A DNA stretch of 64,000 bases from Alphaproteobacteria bacterium (GCA_017983635.1 JAGOBA010000002.1:186001-250000), one strand, 5' to 3'; shown: positions 46,415 to 55,556, counted from the first letter of the stretch. Notes: generated from the sequence alone by a model not told the origin. A program made the numbers and translations.

Positions 46415-47950
46415 ATGAACAGTACGAACACAGAGCCCGGACGTCTCGTTCGCGTGTTGAACGCCGTGGAACGCGTCGGCAATAGACTACCGGATCCGGT
46501 GACGCTGTTCATCCTCTCGATCGCAATCGTAATGGTGCTCTCTGCCCTGTTGCAGGGCATGACCGCCGTGAACCCGGCCACCGGCGCTGAAGTCACCGCG
46601 CTCAACCTTCTGGATTCGGCGCAGATTCGGCGGCTCTTCGTCGAGCTACCGCAGGTGCTGACCAGCTTCCCGCCGCTCGGCATCGTGCTCGTCGTCATTA
46701 TCGGCTCGGGTCTGGCGGAACGGTCGGGGTTCTTTGCCGCCGCTCTGAAGGGTCTGGTACGCGCGGTGCCGCCCCCATTTCTGACGCTGACGATCGTCTT
46801 TGCCGGCGTGCAGGCTAACATCGCATCGGATGCCGGCTACGTCGTCTTGATCCCTTTGGCGGCAATCGTGTTCGCGTCGGTGGGGCGCCATCCCGTGGCT
46901 GGCCTGTCGGCCGCGTTCGCCGGCGTTGCCGGCGGCTTTGCGGCGAACTTTGCGATCACGCCCGGCGACGGCATTCTGTCAGGCATGACGCAAGCCGCGG
47001 CCGCGCTGATCGACAAGAGTTACAAGGTTGAGATCACCGCGAACTGGTACTTCTTGGCGGCGCTGGTGCCGGTCTACACGATCGTCGGCACGCTCGTCTG
47101 CGAGCGCATCGTGGAGCCCAGACTGAACGCAGGCCAACCCTGGACGCCGGTCGCCCCGCCGCCGGTCGATGCGAACCAAGACGCGCGCGAAGCGCGGGGC
47201 CTTCGCTTCGCCGGGATCGGCTTCTTGATCGTAGTTGCGCTCGTGGCGTCGCTCGCTTGGGCCCCCGGGGCGCCGCTCCGTGGCGACGACGGATCGTTCG
47301 AGCCGTTGTTCAAGTCGATGGTCGCGATCATGTTCCTGGTGTTCCTCTCGTGCGGCATCGGCTACGGCGTGGGCGCGGGTTCGATCAAATCCGACAAAGA
47401 TGCCGTCGCGCTGGCGTCCAAAGGCGTCGGCGAAATCAGCGGCTATCTCGTTCTCGTGTTTTTCGCCGCCGTGTTCGTGGCGCTGTTCACGTGGTCGAAC
47501 ATGGGAACGCTCCTGGCGATCGGGGGTGCCGCGACGTTGAAGGGCGCAGGGCTGGACGGCGCGCCGGTGGTGTTGCTCTTTAGTGTGATCCTGCTCGCGA
47601 TGGTTTGCGACCTTCTCATCGGCAGCGCGTCGGCGAAATGGGCGATCCTGTCGCCGATCCTGGTGCCGATGTTCATGCTCCTGGGCATCGCGCCCGAGGC
47701 AACGCAGGCCGCTTATCGCGTCGGTGATTCCACCACGAACATGATCACGCCGTTCATGAGCTACTTCCCCCTGATCCTGGTGATGGCGCGCAAGTACATG
47801 CCGGACTACGGGATCGGATCGATGGTGGCGCTGATGCTGCCTTACACGGTTTCGTTCTTCTTGGCGTCGGGCACGTTCTTCGTGGGGTGGTATTTGCTTG
47901 GGCTGCCGTTCGGGCCGGGCGTGGAGACCGTGTACGTGCCGGGAAGCTAG
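46415..47950 (+). CDS. AbgT-family transporter
   Basis: This 511-residue membrane protein has the AbgT family opening VERVGNRLPDPVTLFILSI and about 9-12 helices. Conserved blocks near the end include GSASAKWAILSPILVPMFML and RVGDSTTNMITPFMSYFPL. E. coli AbgT takes up p-aminobenzoyl-glutamate, while other members export sulfonamides, so direction and substrate are uncertain. It is a single gene whose stop overlaps the ethylmalonyl-CoA mutase stop. Confidence 0.93.
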   Translation: MNSTNTEPGRLVRVLNAVERVGNRLPDPVTLFILSIAIVMVLSALLQGMTAVNPATGAEVTALNLLDSAQIRRLFVELPQVLTSFPPLGIVLVVIIGSGLAERSGFFAAALKGLVRAVPPPFLTLTIVFAGVQANIASDAGYVVLIPLAAIVFASVGRHPVAGLSAAFAGVAGGFAANFAITPGDGILSGMTQAAAALIDKSYKVEITANWYFLAALVPVYTIVGTLVCERIVEPRLNAGQPWTPVAPPPVDANQDAREARGLRFAGIGFLIVVALVASLAWAPGAPLRGDDGSFEPLFKSMVAIMFLVFLSCGIGYGVGAGSIKSDKDAVALASKGVGEISGYLVLVFFAAVFVALFTWSNMGTLLAIGGAATLKGAGLDGAPVVLLFSVILLAMVCDLLIGSASAKWAILSPILVPMFMLLGIAPEATQAAYRVGDSTTNMITPFMSYFPLILVMARKYMPDYGIGSMVALMLPYTVSFFLASGTFFVGWYLLGLPFGPGVETVYVPGS

Positions 47951-49908
47951 ACGGCAGGCCTCTCCACGATCGTCAGCATGTCCCCCATGATCGCATTCAA
48001 GTCGAAGTCCTTGGGCGTGTAGATCCGAGCGACGCCCATGGCTTTGAGGTCGGCCTCGTCTTCGGGCGGAACGATGCCGCCGAGGATGACCGGGGTGTTC
48101 GTCACGCCGGCCGCCTTCAGTTCGCGCATCACGTCGGCGACGAGTTCTTTGTGGCTGCCCGAAAGGATCGAGAGGCCGATCACGTGGGGCTTCTTTTCCT
48201 TGGCGGCCTTCGCGATTTCGGCGGGCGTTAAGCGGATGCCGTCGTAGGCGACGGCAAAGCCGCAGTCGCGGGCGCGGTAGGCGATTTGCTCGGCGCCGTT
48301 CGAATGACCGTCGAGGCCGGGCTTGGCGACCAGCAACGCGGGGGCGCGGCCAAGCTTGACGGTGAGCGCCTTCGCTTTCTCACGCAGCGCGCCGATCGCT
48401 TCGTCGTTGGAGAGCCGCGGAGATGCGGCGACGCCGGTCGGCGCGCGGAACTCGCCGAAGGCCTGGCGGAGCGTGCCGGCCCATTCGCCGGTCGTGACGC
48501 CGGCTTTCGCACAAGCGATCGAGGGTTCCATGATGTTGCGCCCCTCGCTTGCCGCGCCGCGGAGCCCGTCGAGTGCGCCAGCGACGGCTTTCGCGTCGCG
48601 GCTTTTGCGCCAGGTGTGGAGACGTTCGATCTGATCGCGCTCGGCGGAGGCGTCGACTGTCACAACCGAGGACGAACCACCGCTCAAACCAGGCTGCGCT
48701 GTTTCTTTGTAGGCGTTGACGCCAATGACGGTTTGGTCGCCCGACTCGATCGCCGCCACGCGAGCGGCGTTCGATTCGACGAGGCGTTCCTTGATGTAGC
48801 CGGTTTCGACCGCTTTGATCGCGCCACCCATCTGGTCGATGTGGGCAAGTTCGGCCAGGGCTTCGCGTTTTAGGTCGTTGACCTTGGCCTCGATCACCGG
48901 TGAACCGTCGAAGAGGTCGCCATATTCGAGCAGATCGGTTTCGAGCGCGAGGATCTGCTGCGCGCGCAGCGACCATTGCTGATCCCAAGGGCGCGGAAGC
49001 CCCAGCGCTTCGTTCCACGCGGGGAGTTGCACGGAGCGAGCGCGCGCGTTCTTCGAAAGCGTGACTGCCAGCATCTCCAGCAGGATGCGATAGACATTGT
49101 TTTCCGGCTGCTGCTCGGTGAGGCCCAGTGAGTTCACCTGCACGCCATAGCGGAAGAGCAAATCCTTCTCGCTCGTCACGCCGTAGCGTTTGCGGCCGAT
49201 CTCGTCCCAAAGTTCGGTGAAGGCGCGCATCTTGCACACCTCGGTCACGAAGCGAATGCCGGCATTGACGAAGAACGAGATGCGGCCGAAGACGCGGCCG
49301 AGATCCGCGTCGGGAACTTGGCCGCTCTTCTTCACTTCGTCGAGGATCGCGGTCGCGGCGGCGAGCGCATAAGCGAGTTCCTGCACCGGCGTCGCACCCG
49401 CCTCTTGCAGATGATACGAGCAGACGTTGACCGGGTTCCATTTCGGTAGTTCGCGGTAGGTGAAGGCGATCGTGTCGGCGGTCAGTTTCAACGACGGCTT
49501 CGGCGGATAGATGTACGTGCCGCGCGAAAGGTATTCCTTGATGATGTCGTTTTGCGTCGTGCCTTGTAGGTCCTTACGCGAAACGCCCTGCTCGTCGGCG
49601 ACGGCGATATAGAGCGCGAGCAGCCAAGGCGCCGTCGCGTTGATCGTCATCGACGTGTTCATGGTGCCCAGCGGGATCGCGTCAAACAGCGCGCGCATGT
49701 CGCCCAGATGCGAGACGGGCACGCCGACCTTGCCGACTTCGCCCTTCGCCTTCAGGTCGTCGCTGTCGTAGCCGGTCTGGGTCGGCAGATCGAAGGCGAC
49801 CGAGAGGCCGGTTTGGCCGCGGGCAAGGTTCTGGCGATAGAGCGCGTTCGAGGCCTTCGCCGTCGAATGGCCCGCGTAGGTGCGGAAAATCCAAGGTTTG
49901 TCGCGCAT
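47947..49908 (-). CDS. ecm: Ethylmalonyl-CoA mutase (MeaA)
   Basis: This B12-dependent mutase converts (2R)-ethylmalonyl-CoA to methylsuccinyl-CoA in the ethylmalonyl-CoA pathway for acetyl-CoA assimilation without isocitrate lyase. The 653-residue protein has catalytic and cobalamin domains in one chain. It opens with RDKPWIFRTYAGHSTAKASN, has AFDLPTQTGYDSDD and TMNTSMTINATAPW, and ends with the cobalamin motif GLDGHSNGAEQIA (lower axial His). The MRDKPW start at 49908 matches MeaA and excludes longer starts. The signature sequences favour Ecm over methylmalonyl-CoA mutase. The partner gene ccr is not in the window. Confidence 0.93.
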   Translation of the reverse strand: MRDKPWIFRTYAGHSTAKASNALYRQNLARGQTGLSVAFDLPTQTGYDSDDLKAKGEVGKVGVPVSHLGDMRALFDAIPLGTMNTSMTINATAPWLLALYIAVADEQGVSRKDLQGTTQNDIIKEYLSRGTYIYPPKPSLKLTADTIAFTYRELPKWNPVNVCSYHLQEAGATPVQELAYALAAATAILDEVKKSGQVPDADLGRVFGRISFFVNAGIRFVTEVCKMRAFTELWDEIGRKRYGVTSEKDLLFRYGVQVNSLGLTEQQPENNVYRILLEMLAVTLSKNARARSVQLPAWNEALGLPRPWDQQWSLRAQQILALETDLLEYGDLFDGSPVIEAKVNDLKREALAELAHIDQMGGAIKAVETGYIKERLVESNAARVAAIESGDQTVIGVNAYKETAQPGLSGGSSSVVTVDASAERDQIERLHTWRKSRDAKAVAGALDGLRGAASEGRNIMEPSIACAKAGVTTGEWAGTLRQAFGEFRAPTGVAASPRLSNDEAIGALREKAKALTVKLGRAPALLVAKPGLDGHSNGAEQIAYRARDCGFAVAYDGIRLTPAEIAKAAKEKKPHVIGLSILSGSHKELVADVMRELKAAGVTNTPVILGGIVPPEDEADLKAMGVARIYTPKDFDLNAIMGDMLTIVERPAV

Positions 49909-50100
49909 TATTCGCCCGCTTTTGCAGTGCAGCAACAGTCACTTAGCAGGAGCACGGCGGCGGTTCAATTCAGGCTGAGGCCATGCCGAGGCCGGTGCAG
50001 CGCTTCGTGCTGCGATCCTAGTGCTCGGTTGCCGGATTGCGCGTGCAGATCTTGCGCCTTACCTGCAACGTGGTGCGAGGCGCGGGCGCACAATTGCTCC

Positions 50101-50475
50101 CTATCCGGAGTCCTTTGACCGGCTCTTGCGGCGCGTCGCTTTGGGCGGCAGCGAGGCCACATGCGCGAGCCCGCGCTTAAGCCACGTTGCAAGCGCTCGG
50201 CGATTGGCAACGATGTCGTCGGGCACGACGACATATTCGCGCATCGTGCGCCCCGGCATCGGTTCGAACGGCCGGCCGCCGCTTTTCACAAGCGCCGCGC
50301 GCTGCGCCTCACCGAGCCGCACCATTAGGCTTTCCTGGTGCAGCCCGGTGAACAAGTGCCCGTGCGCGAACGCCGCCGGGTATCCAAACATCTTGCGCCG
50401 CTCGACGCTGGCGTCGTCGGGCAGCGCCGCGTCGAATGCGGCGATCAGCGCCGGCGGTGATTTTCGCCACGCCAT
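50101..50475 (-). CDS. TfoX N-terminal-domain protein
   Basis: This 124-residue protein has the TfoX_N pattern VERRKMFGYPAAFAHGHLF and a basic tail (KATRRKSRSKDSG). Many such small proteins are unrelated to competence in function. It follows the DUF899 gene by 4 bp and is the last member of an ArsR-led operon. A longer start at 50505 overlaps that gene and is less likely. Confidence 0.82.
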   Translation of the reverse strand: MAWRKSPPALIAAFDAALPDDASVERRKMFGYPAAFAHGHLFTGLHQESLMVRLGEAQRAALVKSGGRPFEPMPGRTMREYVVVPDDIVANRRALATWLKRGLAHVASLPPKATRRKSRSKDSG

Positions 50476-50479
50476 CGTG

Positions 50480-51067
50480 TCACGCCGCGCGCGAGCCCCC
50501 CGCATACTTAATCTTGGGCTGCCAGCCTGCGGCCCCTTCCGGGATCATGTCGAAGAGGTGCCAGGCGGCGCAGAAATCGTCGTACGGCCCCTCGGCCGTG
50601 TCGGAGACGCGTACGATGCCCGCGCTTGCGCGCTCGAACACCGAGATTCCGGGCTGCGGCCGGCCTTCGCCCACATAGCCCATCGCGGCGGCGAATTTCA
50701 TGCCCGGGTCGCTCGCCATGGGAAAGCGCCAACCGCGGCTCTGCGCGAACTGGCGCTGCTGTGCCGGCGCGTCGGGGCTCACCACCACGAATGCCGCGCG
50801 GTCTGCCAGATGATCATAGATGCCATTGTAACCGTCCGCCCACATCGTGCAGTAGGCGCATGTCGTGCCCATGTTGTGGATGACGAAAAGCTGCTTCTTT
50901 CCACCGAACAGTTGCGACATCCGAACCTCGCCGTCGCTCGTCAGCAATACGTGATCTGCAACCGGCTCGCCCTCCACCTCGCTTTGCGTCTTGCGCATCT
51001 CCGCGCGCAAGGCTGTGATCTGCGTGCGCAGTTCCTTCAGTCGCGTGTTCGTCGCTGCGTATTTCAT
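50480..51067 (-). CDS. DUF899 thioredoxin-like protein
   Basis: This 195-residue protein has a thioredoxin fold of the DUF899 family. The helical head is LKELRTQITALRAEMRKTQ. The active-site-like region is NMGTTCAYCTMWADGYNG, where Cys-Ala-Tyr-Cys replaces the usual CGPC. Its ATG overlaps the ArsR stop by 4 nt and has AGGAGGCAGG upstream. A reductase or peroxidase-like role is likely but unproved. Confidence 0.88.
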   Translation of the reverse strand: MKYAATNTRLKELRTQITALRAEMRKTQSEVEGEPVADHVLLTSDGEVRMSQLFGGKKQLFVIHNMGTTCAYCTMWADGYNGIYDHLADRAAFVVVSPDAPAQQRQFAQSRGWRFPMASDPGMKFAAAMGYVGEGRPQPGISVFERASAGIVRVSDTAEGPYDDFCAAWHLFDMIPEGAAGWQPKIKYAGGSRAA

Positions 51068-51468
51068 GACCTGCCTCCTTTGGGTTTGTGTTTGGACGCC
51101 GTCCGCGGGCTCGTCTTCTCGAGCCACGCTTTCAGCGTGTCGAACTGTGCCTGCCAGTATTTGCTGTAACGGTTGAGCCAGACGGCCGCTGCATAGATTG
51201 GCCCTACGTCGAGGCTGCACCGGCTGATCCGCCCGCTGCGTTCCTGCTTCACGAGGCCGGCGCGCACCAGGACCTGGATATGGCGCGACACCGCCTGAAG
51301 CGACATGTCGAACGGCTCCGCAAGCTCCGAAACGAGCAGCGCCCCGCGCTCGAGCCGCATCAAGATCGCCCGCCGCACGGGATCGGACAAGGCGAAGAAC
51401 ACGCGGTCGAGCAGTTCTTCCTGAACGTCGTGATCGGCGCCAACAAGCGCAAGGACGGGACGGGTCAT
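51064..51468 (-). CDS. ArsR-family transcriptional regulator
   Basis: This 134-residue winged-helix repressor has FFALSDPVRRAILMRLERG, the DNA-recognition region FDMSLQAVSRHIQVLVRAGL and the wing VKQERSGRISRCSL. No obvious metal-binding cysteine cluster is present. It belongs to the group paired with DUF899 or AHSA1-type genes. The start at 51468 is preferred; the first ATG at 51504 would place the operator inside the coding sequence. Confidence 0.9.
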   Translation of the reverse strand: MTRPVLALVGADHDVQEELLDRVFFALSDPVRRAILMRLERGALLVSELAEPFDMSLQAVSRHIQVLVRAGLVKQERSGRISRCSLDVGPIYAAAVWLNRYSKYWQAQFDTLKAWLEKTSPRTASKHKPKGGRS

Positions 51469-51480
51469 GCCCGCTCTACT

Positions 51481-51517
51481 ATCAACACATCGATTGATAG
51501 TCAACTAATGTGTTGAT
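51481..51517. promoter_or_regulatory. Probable ArsR operator (inverted and direct repeats)
   Basis: A perfect 10-bp inverted repeat, ATCAACACAT and ATGTGTTGAT, spans 51481-51490 and 51508-51517. The octamer GATTGATA occurs twice in the same stretch. The AT-rich block sits just ahead of the arsR start, where an autoregulator would bind. Confidence 0.6.
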
Positions 51518-51575
51518 TGATAATCGAGCGCCCACGTCACCCAACGAGTCGAAAAGCGCTCGGCGCACCGGCGTC

Positions 51576-52103
51576 TTAGGTGCCGCGGACCCACCGGACT
51601 TTCGGGTCGTCGAAGTTCACGACGTCGCCGAGTTCGTAGACGTTCTTGTAGCCGTAGCCGTAGAGGTTGATGAAGGTTTGGATGTTCAGCGCGAGTTGAA
51701 CACTTTTCAACGCGACGGGCGGCGCGTTGTTTTCGAAATTGTTGTTGCAGTAGATCAGGATACGCGCGTTCGGGTTCTTGAGCGTGGCAGCGAGGCTTTG
51801 CGCGGTGAAGTCGGGCAGGCTCAGGTTAATGGCGCCGTCGATATGGCCTTGGGCGAACGCCGCGGCGGAGCGCGCATCAAGAATGATCGTGCCCGGTTCG
51901 CGCGCCATGGCTTGGAACTGCGCCAGGGTCACCAGGCGCTTTGCGCGATAGACGTGCACTTCCTGCGAGAGGTTCTGGAAGCCCACGAAGTCGATCTGGC
52001 CGCCGGTGGTTGCCTGCGACGAGGGCTTAGGCGCCGCGATTGCGAAGGTCATGAGACCTGTGCTCACGACGGCAAACGAAAGCATGGCGACACGACGGTT
52101 CAT
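51576..52103 (-). CDS. Exported rhodanese-domain protein
   Basis: This 175-residue protein has a signal peptide (MNRRVAMLSFAVVSTGLMTF, cleavage near AIAAPK). A single rhodanese domain follows: TIILDARSAAAFAQGHIDGA and the active-site strand ILIYCNNNFENN, whose Cys lies in an unusually Asn-rich loop. That loop differs from the CxxGxR of sulfurtransferases, so sulfur transfer is likely but its acceptor is unclear. It stands alone on the minus strand. Confidence 0.88.
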   Translation of the reverse strand: MNRRVAMLSFAVVSTGLMTFAIAAPKPSSQATTGGQIDFVGFQNLSQEVHVYRAKRLVTLAQFQAMAREPGTIILDARSAAAFAQGHIDGAINLSLPDFTAQSLAATLKNPNARILIYCNNNFENNAPPVALKSVQLALNIQTFINLYGYGYKNVYELGDVVNFDDPKVRWVRGT

Positions 52104-52264
52104 GGGCTCTACCTCTCCAAGATCCGACGCTCATGAAGCGCTCCGTCTGGGGCGAGATTGGGGCAGAGGTGGGGCGGGCTCAAGATCGTTCGTGAAAACG
52201 AGTTTAGGTCCGGCGTCTGTCATGGCCTTGATGCTTTGCGAGAACGGCACCCGTCGCAAAGGAC

Positions 52265-52429
52265 TTGGTCGTTCCGTTCGCGCCGAAGGTCGACAGCCAG
52301 TCATCCTACTACGCCGTGCATCGACGAGCGGACGGCGCGCGGCCGGAGGTGAAGGCGCTCCTCGATTGGCTGGTCAAGAAGATGGCGGCGTTTTGGGCAA
52401 AATATCGCGCGGTGCCCAGCCGCACTTGA
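52265..52429 (+). pseudogene. Remnant of a LysR-type regulator (C-terminal 54 codons)
   Basis: Between the rhodanese and DUF1684 genes the frame from 52265 to the TGA at 52427-52429 reads LVVPFAPKVDSQSSYYAVHR and then RPEVKALLDWLVKKM. This matches the end of GcvA-like LysR regulators. Upstream a stop codon interrupts the frame, and only vague coding traces remain in the other frames back to about 52150. The rest of 52104-52487 holds no gene. This looks like a decayed regulator. Confidence 0.6.
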
Positions 52430-52487
52430 GGTGTTGACGTGGCCTGGCGTTTCCGCTTCATCACCTGAACACGATATCGGAGAGCCC

Positions 52488-53396
52488 ATGCGTTACGCCG
52501 TTCTCTTGCTCACGACCCTCGTACTTGCCGACTGTGCGAGCAATAGCGCAAGCATGGCGCCGGCGCCCGTGACCCAAGCCTCTGCCCTAGCGGACTGGGA
52601 GAAATGGCGAGCGGACGAAAACGCAGCCTGGTCGACGAATAAGTTCGCGATTCTGAAGATCGACGATGCTGTTTATCTCAAGGACGGCCAAACCGCCTAT
52701 CTCACGAATCGCAAGCAGAAGATGCTTGAGTATCGTTGGACATTCGATCGGCGTTCGGCGCCCTTGGCGCGCATCACATTCAAGGGCGGCAAGGCGCTGG
52801 TCTTGGTCGGAAAGCAGAAGCAGAGCTTCACGTTGGAAAAGCTGCAGAACGTTGCGCTCCGCGAAGGTGCAGACCTTCGCTTCGGCTTAACGCAGCTCGA
52901 CGGCGGCACCGATGGGCTTCGGGTCATGGTCTACAGTCAGGAACATCCGGCGGCGAAACATTTTGAAGGCCTGGAACATTTCCCTTACGACCCGAATGCA
53001 ATCGTCGAGGCGACGTTCGAGGCTGCGCCCAGTCTCGAAGCCGTGGACTTTCAAACGTCGCGTGGATGGCTGAAGCGGATCAACCGCGTCGGCTATGCGT
53101 CGTTCACACTCTACGGCAAGCCGGTCAAGGTCGGCATGTTCTCGGATGAGAAAGATCCCGCGAAGGTGAAGCAGCTTTCGACGTTTTTCCTCGACGAATT
53201 GTCGGGCAAGGAAACCTACGGCGTCGGGCGCTATGTCGACATAGACGTTGACGGCCTGCCGAAGACGCTAACGATCGACTTTAACCGCGCCTACAACCCG
53301 AATTGCGCACGGTCGCCGCATTACAATTGCCCGCTTGCGATCGACAAGATTCCGCTGGCTGTCAGAGCAGGCGAGAAAATCCCGCCAAAGCACTAG
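52488..53396 (+). CDS. DUF1684 lipoprotein
   Basis: This 302-residue protein has a lipoprotein signal with lipobox LADC (MRYAVLLLTTLVLADC). The DUF1684 domain shows WRADENAAWST, and near the end the diagnostic FNRAYNPNCARSPHYNCPLA. The family's function is unknown. The start at 52488 puts the signal peptide at the front. It is a single gene. Confidence 0.88.
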   Translation: MRYAVLLLTTLVLADCASNSASMAPAPVTQASALADWEKWRADENAAWSTNKFAILKIDDAVYLKDGQTAYLTNRKQKMLEYRWTFDRRSAPLARITFKGGKALVLVGKQKQSFTLEKLQNVALREGADLRFGLTQLDGGTDGLRVMVYSQEHPAAKHFEGLEHFPYDPNAIVEATFEAAPSLEAVDFQTSRGWLKRINRVGYASFTLYGKPVKVGMFSDEKDPAKVKQLSTFFLDELSGKETYGVGRYVDIDVDGLPKTLTIDFNRAYNPNCARSPHYNCPLAIDKIPLAVRAGEKIPPKH

Positions 53397-53450
53397 CCGC
53401 ACGCCCTGGCATCAAGCCAGGCATGAAACTTCCAACGATGACCGAAAAAT

Positions 53451-53525
53451 TGGAGCGGGCGAGGCGATTCGAACGCCCGACCCTAACCTTGGCAAGGTTA
53501 TGCTCTACCCCTGAGCTACGCCCGC
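53451..53525 (-). tRNA. tRNA-Gly (anticodon GCC)
   Basis: Read on the minus strand, the acceptor GCGGGCG pairs with CGCCCGC and an encoded CCA follows. The D arm has AGCTCAGGGGTAGAGC. The anticodon stem-loop AACCTTGCCAAGGTT gives anticodon GCC. The T arm has GTTCGAATC. Length is 75 nt with CCA. Confidence 0.96.
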
Positions 53526-53639
53526 GCTCCGTAGGCCGGGCGGATCAACGACACCGCCAAGCCTCATTTCAAGGCCGTGGGTTATGGCGTAAAGCCGTCC
53601 ACGATGCAATATGGCGCCGAACCCGGAAATAATCCGTTC

Positions 53640-54497
53640 ATGCGCCTGATCTTGCTGATTGCCGCCACTCTTGTGGGCGTAGCGAGCACAGTAGCGGAGC
53701 TTAACGCCGCACCGGCCGCCCCGGAGCCCATCGCCATCGCCGGTTATGGCGGCGAAGCGATGGAACCGTTCGTCTCGCGCGACGGCCGCGTCTTGTTCTT
53801 CAACACCCGCAATGACCCGGGCGCCGACACGAACATCCATTTTGCGACAACAACCGGCACCGGCTTTACCTACCGCGGGATGCTGTCGGGAACGGTCTCG
53901 AACGATCTGGACGCAGTACCGACGATGAGCGCGGGGGGCCGCTTCTGTTTCATCTCGCCGCGCGCGTACCGCGCGACGCTGGTATCAGTATTCTGCGGCG
54001 CCTTCGACGGCACAAAGGTCGCCAAGGTAGAGCCGCAACGCGGCCTCGCCGCCGCGCGCCTGGGCCGGCTGATCTTCGACGTGGAACTCTCCACCGACGG
54101 CAACACCATGCTCTTTGCCGAAGGAACCTTCTCCGGTGGTGCGGTCCCGGACGAAGCAGACATCTACATCGCTACGCTAACCCCAAAGGGTTTTCGCCGC
54201 TCTCCGGAAAGCGCGCGGATCCTCGCCGCCGTCAACACCGGCGCCCTGGAGTTCGCGCCCGCGCTTGCCGCCGACGGCCGCGAGCTCTGGTTCACGCGCA
54301 TCACCGGCATCTGGCCGTTCAAATCGCCGACGATCTTCCGCGCCACCCGCACCAGCATCGATCAGCCGTTCGGAAAGCCGGAACATGTCGACGCGATCGA
54401 GGGCTTCGTCGAAGCGCCGACTTTCGCGCCCAACGGCGCCATCTACTTCCACAAGCGCAGCGACGACCGCTATCAACTCTGGCGCCTGACGCGCTAA
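53640..54497 (+). CDS. Exported beta-propeller (PD40/TolB-like) protein
   Basis: This 285-residue protein has a signal peptide (MRLILLIAATLVGVAS, cleavage near AAPAAP). It carries several PD40-like beta-propeller strands, for example EPFVSRDGRVLFFNTR, ELSTDGNTMLFAE and APALAADGRELWFTR. Each contains the xDGxxLxF pattern. It has no catalytic domain and may bind a protein or glycan in the periplasm. The start at 53640 sits directly before the signal. Confidence 0.8.
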   Translation: MRLILLIAATLVGVASTVAELNAAPAAPEPIAIAGYGGEAMEPFVSRDGRVLFFNTRNDPGADTNIHFATTTGTGFTYRGMLSGTVSNDLDAVPTMSAGGRFCFISPRAYRATLVSVFCGAFDGTKVAKVEPQRGLAAARLGRLIFDVELSTDGNTMLFAEGTFSGGAVPDEADIYIATLTPKGFRRSPESARILAAVNTGALEFAPALAADGRELWFTRITGIWPFKSPTIFRATRTSIDQPFGKPEHVDAIEGFVEAPTFAPNGAIYFHKRSDDRYQLWRLTR

Positions 54498-54509
54498 CCC
54501 GCCCAGGCG

Positions 54510-55457
54510 TTACTCCGCAAAGCTCTCAAGTTGCTTGATGCGCTTTTCATAGACCTGTGTCAGGCACTTGCCCATCCAAGGACCGCGGCAAGCATCCCGC
54601 GTCCGCAGCCAGGCCCGCTGCTGCTCGCGCAAAGCCTTCGCGTGCGCTTCGTCGACCGCCCAAACCATCTTGTTCGCGTAGGCTTCGCCAAGCCGCCGGT
54701 CGAGTCGCGCCAGATCACGCGACGAGCAAATCGCGCGTTCGACGTCGCTGCGAGCGTTCGCGCACTCGAACGACGCCGCCGGCACACGCGGGTCCGGCCG
54801 CATCACGTCTTTCAGGCGCGACAGCGGAATGTGAACCTCCTGCGGTCCGGCCGCATAGGCCGCCACCTGGTAGGGATCGAAATAGATGACAAGCTCTCCC
54901 GGCATCAACACGTAGGCCGCGAAGTTCCGCGCGTTCGGTCCCGCGCCCTTCTTGATCCAATCCATGTCCGACATCCCGTCAGGTCCGCCCAGATCCTGCT
55001 TCAGCCGTGCAATCGAAATGTCGCTGATCCGTTGGATGCCGCGCAGCGTGAAGATCTCCGCCAGATCGGCCTTCATCCCATCCGATTTGAAAAAGTTGAA
55101 CGTCTCGAATGTGCTGTTGGGATGTGCCCCACCTGTATAGCTGTAGTAGGTGAACAAGACCGTCGCCATCACCGCGTCGTTACGTGGAACCTCATAACTG
55201 ATCTCCGCCGACCAGGGCTGCGGCTCACCCGCCGATTCCTTCGCCGTCTCCCGAAACTCGCGCGCCAGATCCTGTGCCCAGGCTTCGATCTGCCGATCGA
55301 TCGGCGCAAACCCAAAGCGAGGGTAGGAGACATCAAGGACGTACTGCTTCTTCTCCTCTTTGATCGCCATCTTCTGCGGACCGGCCGGCGCCGCCTGCGC
55401 AGCCGCCGCAAAGCCCACACACAACACTGCGGCGATCAAAGACCGAAGCAAGCTCAT
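54510..55457 (-). CDS. Exported DUF3298/DUF4163 protein with C-terminal LprI-like domain
   Basis: This 315-residue protein has a signal peptide (residues 1-22, ending QAAPAG). A DUF4163/DUF3298 region follows, with SYTGGAHPNSTFETFNF and FDPYQVAAYAAGP. The C-terminal LprI/DUF1311-type module has the cysteine pattern SFECANARSDVERAICSS, then LREQQRAWLRTRDAC and KCL. The first two domains resemble those in RsiV-type and related exported proteins. LprI modules inhibit lysozyme in other bacteria, but that role is not proved here. Confidence 0.85.
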   Translation of the reverse strand: MSLLRSLIAAVLCVGFAAAAQAAPAGPQKMAIKEEKKQYVLDVSYPRFGFAPIDRQIEAWAQDLAREFRETAKESAGEPQPWSAEISYEVPRNDAVMATVLFTYYSYTGGAHPNSTFETFNFFKSDGMKADLAEIFTLRGIQRISDISIARLKQDLGGPDGMSDMDWIKKGAGPNARNFAAYVLMPGELVIYFDPYQVAAYAAGPQEVHIPLSRLKDVMRPDPRVPAASFECANARSDVERAICSSRDLARLDRRLGEAYANKMVWAVDEAHAKALREQQRAWLRTRDACRGPWMGKCLTQVYEKRIKQLESFAE

Positions 55458-55556
55458 GACGTCCCCTCAATTTCTCCAAACGTACCAAGGGCTCACATTT
55501 CGGGCAAAACAAACCCGCCTCTTGATGACGCGCGAAAAATCGGGCTGAAACACGGC

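Noticed and set aside
49909..50100. Gap between ethylmalonyl-CoA mutase and the TfoX-domain gene
   Set aside because: Short frames here have no ribosome-binding site or similarity; I see no gene, RNA or hairpin.
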